A stretch of DNA of 14,325 nt from assembly GCA_036381125.1 (NCBI GenBank), contig DASVDK010000353.1:1-14325 (forward strand), given 5' to 3'. This document shows positions 8,445 to 13,640 of the stretch, piece after piece; the first letter of the stretch is position 1, and every line of letters begins with the position of its first letter. The notes under the pieces were generated by a model that ran no database searches, was not told the DNA's origin, and saw nothing but the letters and a program-made list of their open reading frames with translations. Position numbers and translations under genes: made by a program. The DNA is from DASVDK01 sp036381125 [NCBI: Thermodesulfobacteriota bacterium]. GTDB taxonomy: Bacteria > DASVDK01.

Positions 8445-8792
8445 ATGTTGATGAGACTCCTGTTCTCGATCCTGGCGCTCGTGGCGATCGCCTGGGCGAC
8501 GCCGGCGACGGCGGCCCCCACGGCCCTCGCCGACTCGGACCTCGACTCCATCGTCGCGGGACACGACTGGAAGGACCGGCACGTCGACCGCAAGAAGGAC
8601 TTCGACAGGAAGGACTTCGACAAGAAGGACCGCGGCAAGCACCTCGGCCAGAAGAAGGACAGGAAGCACAAGCACTTCGCCGACAAGAAGAAGGACAGGG
8701 CGCACAAGCGCTTCGCGCACCAGGACCGCAAGCATCACCTCGTGAAGAAGATCCTCGTCATCAAGCACGTTCGCCTCCTGAACCTTCACTAG
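8445..8792 (+). CDS. Small secreted Lys/His/Asp-rich repeat protein with leader-like motif (putative substrate)
   Basis: I recognise no named family. The 115-residue product has a clear signal peptide (residues 1-24, ending ATPATAA). Next comes LADSDLDSIVAG (28-39), which resembles leader ends cut after Gly-Gly or Ala-Gly by C39 proteases. Residues 40-115 contain 19 K, 9 R, 11 H and 12 D of 76, with no Glu and no Cys. They form imperfect 10-12-residue repeats beginning KKDR and end in a hydrophobic-basic tail (about 99-115). The ATG at 8445 has GGAGGGAG about 8 bases upstream; the ATG at 8451 is an alternative. A strong hairpin follows the stop, then genes for a C39-like protease and an outer-membrane pore. 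I infer that it is the exported, processed substrate of those two. Antimicrobial, metal-binding or matrix roles are all possible. Confidence 0.75.
   Translation: MLMRLLFSILALVAIAWATPATAAPTALADSDLDSIVAGHDWKDRHVDRKKDFDRKDFDKKDRGKHLGQKKDRKHKHFADKKKDRAHKRFAHQDRKHHLVKKILVIKHVRLLNLH
8622..8750 (+). repeat. imperfect tandem repeat of about 30-36 bases inside the small secreted-protein gene
   Basis: Residues 60-102 are built from degenerate units starting KKDR: KKDRGKHLGQ, KKDRKHKHFAD, KKDRAHKRFAHQ and the partial DRKHHLVKK. The DNA units start aagaaggac and are 30, 33 and about 36 bases long. Two shorter KDFD units (residues 51-59) precede them. The pattern suggests internal duplication followed by divergence. 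Confidence 0.6.
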
Positions 8793-8809
8793 CCGCTCGC
8801 GCCCCGGCC

Positions 8810-8837
8810 CCCCCGGCGAGCCGGAGCTCGCCGGGGG
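8810..8837 (+). terminator. strong GC hairpin between the small gene and the C39 gene (partial terminator or RNA stabiliser)
   Basis: CCCCCGGCGAG (8810-8820) and CTCGCCGGGGG (8827-8837) form a perfect 11-base stem with a 6-base loop, starting 18 bases after the TAG stop. No T-run follows, so full intrinsic termination is not expected. Such hairpins often protect the upstream message and reduce read-through, which would raise output of the small protein relative to the protease and pore. Confidence 0.55.
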
Positions 8838-8876
8838 CCGCCCGGGACGCGACGGTTCCGGAGTCGCAAGAGGCCG

Positions 8877-9539
8877 ATGCACCCGAACCGGGCGGCCCGC
8901 TGCCGCCTCACCCTGGCCCTCGTCGCCCTTGCCTCCGCGGCCGGCGCCTGCGCCGCCGCACCGGCCCCGGACGCGGGCGCGGCCGGACCGGGCAAGGCCG
9001 TCCGCTCCCTCCTCGAGATCCGCCGGGCGGGCGTCGTCATCCAGGAATGGGACCTGAGCTGCGGCGCCGCGGCGCTCAGCACCGTGCTCTCCTACGACTA
9101 CGACGACTGGACGCCCGAGCGCGAAATCGCCCTCTCGATCCTCGAGCAGACCGATCCGGCGCGCGTGCAGCGGCGCGGCGGCTTCTCGCTCCTCGACCTC
9201 AAGCGCTTCGCCGAGAGCCGCGGCTACAGGGCGACCGGCTACCGCGGCCTCACGATCGAGGACCTCACGGCCCTCGAGGCGCCGGCGATCGTGCCGGTTC
9301 GCGTCAAGGGGTACGAGCACTTCGTCGTCGTCCGCGGCGTGCGAGGCGACCGGGTGCACCTCGCCGATCCGGCCTTCGGCAACCTGACACTGCGGCGCGA
9401 CCAGTTCCGGCGCGTGTGGTACGACGGGATCGGCTTCGTCGTCGACCGCCCGGCTCCCGAGGCGCCCGATCCGGCGCCCGACCCGATCCCCGACACGCCC
9501 GGCGACGCGCCGACCGGCGAGATGCGGCACGAGCCGTGA
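8877..9539 (+). CDS. Exported stand-alone C39-family cysteine protease (FapD-like)
   Basis: A 220-residue protein with an N-terminal export signal; AAGAC at residues 21-25 is a weak lipobox, so it may be a lipoprotein. The peptidase C39 fold covers about residues 42-187. Q56 (oxyanion hole) lies six residues before catalytic C62 in QEWDLSCGAAAL; H148 is in GYEHFVVVRGV and D164 in VHLADPAFG. All catalytic residues are therefore present. The GFSLLDLKRFAESRGY segment matches FapD-type proteases of Pseudomonas functional-amyloid operons. The C-terminus is a Pro/Asp-rich tail. Unlike bacteriocin exporters it has no ABC transporter domains, so it would act in the periplasm. The ATG is preceded by AAGAGG at short spacing. 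Its stop overlaps the next start (GTGA). I infer that it cleaves the small secreted protein, the pore, or both. Confidence 0.85.
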   Translation: MHPNRAARCRLTLALVALASAAGACAAAPAPDAGAAGPGKAVRSLLEIRRAGVVIQEWDLSCGAAALSTVLSYDYDDWTPEREIALSILEQTDPARVQRRGGFSLLDLKRFAESRGYRATGYRGLTIEDLTALEAPAIVPVRVKGYEHFVVVRGVRGDRVHLADPAFGNLTLRRDQFRRVWYDGIGFVVDRPAPEAPDPAPDPIPDTPGDAPTGEMRHEP

Positions 9540-10510
9540 GCGGGCCGCGGCGCCGCCGCGGCGTCTGGCTTGCGGTCCTCGCCGCCGCAGCGGCACTCGA
9601 GGCCGGCGCACCGGACCCGATCCGGGCCGAGGAGCCGACCGAGTCGGACGAGGAGGCCGAGGAGGCGCAACTGCTGACCGCGCTCGAGCGGGCGCTCATC
9701 CAGCGCGGCGGGCTCCTGCTGCCGCCCTGGCGGGTCGAGATCGAGCCCAGCCTCACGTACACCCAGTCGACCCGGCAGACGCTCGCCACGGACGACGCCG
9801 GGGTCGCCTTCACCGAACGGGTGCAGCGCGACACCCTCGACCCCGAGGTGACCTTCAGGCTCGGGCTGCCGTGGCGGCTCCAGCTCGCGACGACCGTCCC
9901 CTTCCGCTACGAGCGGCAGCGGACCGTGATCGCGGACAGCGCCGAGGAGACGCGCGATCGGTTCGGGCTCGGCGACGTCGACGTGGAGCTGAGCGCGCAC
10001 CTCCTGCAGGAGCGCGGGCTCCTGCCCGACCTGCTGGCGAGCGCCCGCTGGAAGAGCACGACCGGCGAGGGGCCGTTCGAGGTCGGCCCGGGCGAGATCC
10101 CCCTCGGCACCGGCTTCGACGCGATCGAGGTGACCCTCACCGCCACGCGGTCGCGCGACCCCGTCGTCTTCATCGTGGACCTGACCTACACCGTGAACGT
10201 CTCGACCGCAACGTCGCTCGGACGGATCGACCCGGGCGACGAGATCGGCTACGCGCTCGGGCTCGTGCTCGCGCTGAACCCGGAGACCTCCCTCGACCTC
10301 ACGTTCGAGCACCGGTTCGCCCGTCACACGACCCTGGCGGGCGAGCAGGTGCCGGGCACCTCCGAGTCGATCGGCCTGGTCTCGCTCGGGACCTCGTACG
10401 TCCTCGCGCGCAACGTCTCGCTCGACCTGTCGGTGGGGTTCGGCGTGACCGCCGACGCCCCGGACGTTCAGGTGACGCTCGCGGTCCCGGTCCGCTTCCC
10501 CCCCCGCTGA
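9536..10510 (+). CDS. Outer-membrane beta-barrel protein, FapF-like putative export pore
   Basis: A 324-residue protein starting at GTG 9536-9538, inside the stop of the protease gene, so it is probably translationally coupled. It has a basic N-terminus and hydrophobic signal peptide (about 1-31), an acidic stretch (32-43) and a short helix (about 44-57). Then comes RGGLLLPPWRVEIEPSLTY (57-75), characteristic of FapF-like and Phenol_MetA_deg-type barrels as I remember the family. Residues 66-324 alternate polar and hydrophobic residues in amphipathic strands with acidic turns, as in a barrel of about 12 strands. It ends VRFPPR, so the terminal residue is not the usual aromatic. FapF is a trimeric, helix-plugged pore exporting amyloid subunits; a similar role for the small protein at 8445 is inferred. 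It could instead be an unrelated porin. Confidence 0.8.
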   Translation: MSGPRRRRGVWLAVLAAAAALEAGAPDPIRAEEPTESDEEAEEAQLLTALERALIQRGGLLLPPWRVEIEPSLTYTQSTRQTLATDDAGVAFTERVQRDTLDPEVTFRLGLPWRLQLATTVPFRYERQRTVIADSAEETRDRFGLGDVDVELSAHLLQERGLLPDLLASARWKSTTGEGPFEVGPGEIPLGTGFDAIEVTLTATRSRDPVVFIVDLTYTVNVSTATSLGRIDPGDEIGYALGLVLALNPETSLDLTFEHRFARHTTLAGEQVPGTSESIGLVSLGTSYVLARNVSLDLSVGFGVTADAPDVQVTLAVPVRFPPR

Positions 10511-10621
10511 CCGCCCGCCGCTCACCGCTCGCCCGGGCGCCCTGCCCCGGCTCGCGCCCCTCGACCCTCCAGCGCCCCGGCCGTCCACCGGGACCGGTCC
10601 GACGCGCGTGACGTACCCGCG
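10511..10621. other. convergent intergenic region with dyads, no T-run terminator
   Basis: These 111 bases separate the convergent barrel and TRAP permease genes. They contain the palindrome GGACCGGTCC (10591-10600). GTGACG/CGTCAC (10608-10625) forms a 6-base stem with a 6-base loop that overlaps the permease stop codon. Neither strand has a T-run after a hairpin, so termination may be Rho-dependent. Confidence 0.35.
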
Positions 10622-12517
10622 TCACCCGGCCGTCGCCGCCTGCGCCGCCCGGCGGCCTCGCACGACCTGCGACGCGAGCGCCGCGACGAGGCAGCCGAAG
10701 CCGGCCGAGTCGGTCACGAGGCCGGGGTCGATGAGGAGCAGCGCCGAGGCGCCGAGGAGCAGTCGCTCGAGCCGGGTCGCAGGCCGGCGCAGGTAGCCGC
10801 GGAGCGCCGCGGCGAGCGCGACGGCGCCGGTCGCGGCGGTGACGACCGCCCAGGCCACCTCGATCGGTTCGCCGACGAGCAGGAGCGCCGGACCGAAGAC
10901 GAACATGTACGGCACGAGGAACCCGGCGGCGCCAGCCTTCACCGCCTCGACTCCCGACTCCCAGAGGCGCGCCCCGCCGATGCCGGCCGCCGCGTAGACC
11001 GCCAGCGCCACCGGCGGCGTGATGGCCGACAGGCAGGCGAAGTAGAGCACGAACAGGTGCGCCGCGACCTCGGGGACGCCGAGCCGGATCAGGGCCGGGA
11101 TGAGGAGCGCGGCCTGCACGATGTACGCGGGGGTCGTCGGCATCCCCATGCCGAGCACGATGCCGGCCGCCATCGTGAGAAGAAGCGCGAGCACGAGGTG
11201 GTTGCCGGCCACGGCCAGGACGAGCGACGTGAAGCGGATGCCGACGCCGGTGAGGGCGACGACCCCCACGATGATCCCCGCCACGGCGCACGTGGCGGCG
11301 ACCGCGAGCGTGTTGCGGGCCCCCTGCTCGAGCGCCTCGAGGATCGAGCGGGGCCCCATGCGCGTCTCCCGCCTGAGCCACGAGAGGAGCACCACCGACG
11401 CCGTCGACCACAGGGCGGCGTAGGTCGCCGTGAAGCCGGCGACCATGAAGCCCAGGATCACGATCACGGGCAGGAAGAGGTGCCCGCGGCGCAGAACGAC
11501 CTCGCGCAGGCTCGGCAGCTCGGCCTTCGGCACCCCCTTGAGGTCCGACCGCAGCGCCTCGAAGTGGATCGAGAAGAAGAGGGCGACGTAATAGAGCAGG
11601 GCCGGGATGAGCGCGTGCCTGGCCACCTGGATGTAGGGGATCCCGGTGAACTCCGCCATGACGAAAGCGGCCGCCCCCATGACCGGCGGCATGAGCTGCC
11701 CGCCGGTGGAGGCGGTGGCCTCGACGGCGGCGGCGAAGGCCGGCCGGAACCCGGCCCGCTTCATGAGGGGGATCGTGAGCCAGCCGTCCACCATGACGTT
11801 GGCGACGGCGCTGCCCGAAACGGTGCCGAACAGCGTCGAGGAGACGACGGAGACCTTCCCGGGGCCGCCGCGGCTGCCGCCGGTCAGCGCCGTCGCGAAG
11901 TCGGTGAAGAACTGACCGACCCCCGACGCCGCGAGGAAGGCGCCGAAGACCACGAACACGATCACGTACGTCGCGCTGACCGCCAGCGGGATGCCGAAGA
12001 TCCCCTCGGTCGTGAGGTAGAGCTGGTCGAGGACCAGCTCCAGGCTGAACCCGGGATGGGCGAGGAGCCCCGGCAGCCACGGCCCGAGGAAGGCGTACAC
12101 GAGGAACACGACGGCCGTGATCGGCAGCACCCAGCCGGTCGTTCGCCTCGCCGCCTCGAGCACGAGGAGCACGGTGAGACAGCCGAAGAGCACGTCGGCG
12201 CGCCGGAGCGGGTCGGCGTAGTAGATGCGGGTGACCACGTACTCGTAGTTCCAGAAGAGATACCCCACCGCCGCCACGGCCAGCGCCATCAGGGCGAGGT
12301 CGAGCGCCCAGCCGAGGCGGCGCCCGCGAGCGCGGGCGCCGTTCGGCATGGTGAGGAAGATCAGGAGGAGCGCGAAGAGGAGGTGCGTCCCCCGCAGGAT
12401 GATCGCCTCCGGCGTGCCGGTGGCGACGACGTAGAGGTGGTAGACCGACATCCCGATCGCGAGGAGGGCGGCCACCCTCGCGACCGGGCCGGTCAGCCTG
12501 CCAGGCTCGCGCTCCAC
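10622..12517 (-). CDS. TRAP transporter fused permease (DctQM type), TAXI-associated
   Basis: An integral inner-membrane transporter that uses an ion gradient to import a substrate delivered by its periplasmic binding protein. It has 631 residues and many hydrophobic segments. The N-terminal part (about 1-150) corresponds to the small DctQ subunit, and the rest to the large DctM subunit. Signatures include TLFGTVSGSAVANVMVDG (about 228-245), the MKRAGFRPAFAAAVEATAS segment and GGQLMPPVMGAAAFVM, and in the second half GMGMPTTPAYIVQAALL and LSAITPPVALAVYAAAG. Fusion of Q and M subunits is typical of TAXI-type TRAP systems. The start is the GTG at 12515-12517, 6 bases after the stop of the binding-protein gene, so the two form one operon. 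Substrate cannot be read from the sequence; known systems carry carboxylates or amino acids such as glutamate. Confidence 0.95.
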   Translation of the reverse strand: MEREPGRLTGPVARVAALLAIGMSVYHLYVVATGTPEAIILRGTHLLFALLLIFLTMPNGARARGRRLGWALDLALMALAVAAVGYLFWNYEYVVTRIYYADPLRRADVLFGCLTVLLVLEAARRTTGWVLPITAVVFLVYAFLGPWLPGLLAHPGFSLELVLDQLYLTTEGIFGIPLAVSATYVIVFVVFGAFLAASGVGQFFTDFATALTGGSRGGPGKVSVVSSTLFGTVSGSAVANVMVDGWLTIPLMKRAGFRPAFAAAVEATASTGGQLMPPVMGAAAFVMAEFTGIPYIQVARHALIPALLYYVALFFSIHFEALRSDLKGVPKAELPSLREVVLRRGHLFLPVIVILGFMVAGFTATYAALWSTASVVLLSWLRRETRMGPRSILEALEQGARNTLAVAATCAVAGIIVGVVALTGVGIRFTSLVLAVAGNHLVLALLLTMAAGIVLGMGMPTTPAYIVQAALLIPALIRLGVPEVAAHLFVLYFACLSAITPPVALAVYAAAGIGGARLWESGVEAVKAGAAGFLVPYMFVFGPALLLVGEPIEVAWAVVTAATGAVALAAALRGYLRRPATRLERLLLGASALLLIDPGLVTDSAGFGCLVAALASQVVRGRRAAQAATAG

Positions 12518-12523
12518 GGGCGG

Positions 12524-13489
12524 CTACGGCTTGCCGACCTCGTCGAAGTACCGCTTCGCACCCGGGTGGAACGGCACCCCCACGTCCACCGCCATCTGCG
12601 AGACGGGCCGCCCCTTCATGGCCGAGACCACGACCGCGAGCTGGTCGCGGTTCTCGACGATCGCCTTCGTGACGCGGTAGACGAGGTCCTCCGGCACCTT
12701 CGCGTTGGCCACGATGTGCGTGTAGGTGCCGACCGTGACCGCGTCGGTCTCCTGGCCGGGGTAGGTCCCCCTGGGGATCGTGAGGGTGGCATAGCCGACG
12801 TTCTTGGCCTTGAGCTTCGCGAGCGCCTCCGGCCCGATGGAGAGCACGTGCACGGGCCGCGCCGTCGCGAGGTCCTGCACCGACGAGGCCGGGATCGTCG
12901 TGATGAGGGCGAAGGCGTCGGCCTGCCGGTTCTTGATCAGCTCGACGGCGTCGGTGTAGCTCACGTGATGGACCTTCGCGAGGTCGTCGTAGGAGAGGCC
13001 GTGCACCTCGAGCAGCTCGCGGGCGATCTGCTCGCCGGTGTTGCCGCGCGGCTGCGTGGCGAGTCGCTTGCCCTTGAGGTCGGCCACGGTGCGGATGCCG
13101 GAGTCGGCCGGCACGACCACCTGGAAGTACTGGTCGTAGAGGGTGACGACGTTGAGGACGTCCCTCGTCGGCGACTCGAACGGCGCCCGCCCGGCGTACC
13201 CGTCGGCGGTGGAGTTGGCGTTGCCGAAGCCGAGATCCGCCCGCCCGCCCTGCAGCGCCTTCACGTTGGCAATTCCGGCGCCCGGCAGAACGGTCACCTG
13301 GACGCCCGGGGCGTCCTTCTGGACCAGCTCTGCGATCGCGCCGGCGAGGGGGATCCAGCTCCCTCCCTGTGGACCGCTCATGAGCTTGAGCTGACGCACG
13401 GCGCCGGTCTGGCCCTGGGCGGAGGCCGGCACGGGCGCGGCGGCGAGCGCGAGGAGCGCGAGGACGGCGAGCAACGACAGACGGCGCAT
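12524..13489 (-). CDS. TAXI family TRAP transporter solute-binding protein
   Basis: A periplasmic binding protein of 321 residues with a Sec signal peptide (about 1-25, ending PASAQ). The mature part has hallmarks of the TAXI family: KLMSGPQGGSWIPLAGAIA early, LPGAGIANVKALQGGRADLGF, then DLKGKRLATQPRGNTGEQIARE and the DAVELIKNRQADAFALITTIP hinge region in shorter pieces. It ends with VPFHPGAKRYFDEVG, also common in the family. The ATG at 13487-13489 has a full AGGAGGT only 3-4 bases upstream. A good promoter and a leader hairpin precede it. It supplies ligand to the fused permease 6 bases downstream. The ligand is unknown; the divergent thiamine-diphosphate enzyme suggests a carboxylate or 2-oxoacid, which is only context. 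Confidence 0.96.
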   Translation of the reverse strand: MRRLSLLAVLALLALAAAPVPASAQGQTGAVRQLKLMSGPQGGSWIPLAGAIAELVQKDAPGVQVTVLPGAGIANVKALQGGRADLGFGNANSTADGYAGRAPFESPTRDVLNVVTLYDQYFQVVVPADSGIRTVADLKGKRLATQPRGNTGEQIARELLEVHGLSYDDLAKVHHVSYTDAVELIKNRQADAFALITTIPASSVQDLATARPVHVLSIGPEALAKLKAKNVGYATLTIPRGTYPGQETDAVTVGTYTHIVANAKVPEDLVYRVTKAIVENRDQLAVVVSAMKGRPVSQMAVDVGVPFHPGAKRYFDEVGKP

Positions 13490-13505
13490 GGCACCTCCTC
13501 CGGAT

Positions 13506-13527
13506 GTGCCGGCAGGGACGCCGGCAC
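13506..13527 (-). promoter_or_regulatory. 8-base leader hairpin or operator upstream of the TAXI gene
   Basis: GTGCCGGC and GCCGGCAC form a perfect 8-base inverted repeat with a 6-base loop. It lies between the promoter and the Shine-Dalgarno site, ending 6 bases before AGGAGGT. It may be a regulator binding site or an RNA hairpin affecting translation of the binding protein. No known operator consensus is recognised. Confidence 0.4.
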
Positions 13528-13585
13528 GAGCGATCGGGACCGGTGTCGCGCGTCGGAGCTTCGGGCCGCCCGCGTATGGAACATC

Positions 13586-13615
13586 ATTTTATTCAGACTT
13601 CGCGCCGCCTGGCAA
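13586..13615 (-). promoter_or_regulatory. sigma70-like promoter for the TAXI-TRAP operon
   Basis: On the minus strand, TTGCCA (complement of 13610-13615) is followed after 18 bases by TAAAAT (complement of 13586-13591), each 5 of 6 to consensus, inside one of the few AT-rich patches in the window. Transcription would start near 13579, giving a leader of about 90 bases that contains the hairpin at 13506-13527. Confidence 0.6.
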
Positions 13616-13640
13616 GCCGTGACTCGCTATCATGGGCGGC

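Noticed and set aside
8622-8750. Repeats considered as a CRISPR array
   Set aside because: Units are degenerate, in frame, without unique spacers, and encode a protein repeat.
8300-9535. N-terminal extension of the outer-membrane protein from 8300
   Set aside because: It runs out of frame through the small gene and the protease gene with low-complexity translation; the GTG at 9536 begins a proper signal peptide.
8877-9539. Protease considered as part of a bacteriocin ABC exporter
   Set aside because: No ABC transporter membrane or ATPase domain is present; the protein is short and carries its own export signal.
7584-9611. 675-codon minus-strand frame across pheA and the secretion module
   Set aside because: Antisense and off-frame translation of better-supported genes on both sides, with no recognisable domain.
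9239-10588. 449-codon minus-strand frame opposite the protease and barrel genes
   Set aside because: Low-complexity Arg/Gly/Glu translation; the plus strand encodes signal peptides, catalytic motifs and barrel strands.
10591-10625. Dyads considered as a bidirectional intrinsic terminator
   Set aside because: Short stems and no T-run on either strand.
10299-12080. 593-codon minus frame overlapping the permease
   Set aside because: A shifted-frame shadow of the permease: it lacks membrane segments and is rich in Arg, Gly and His.
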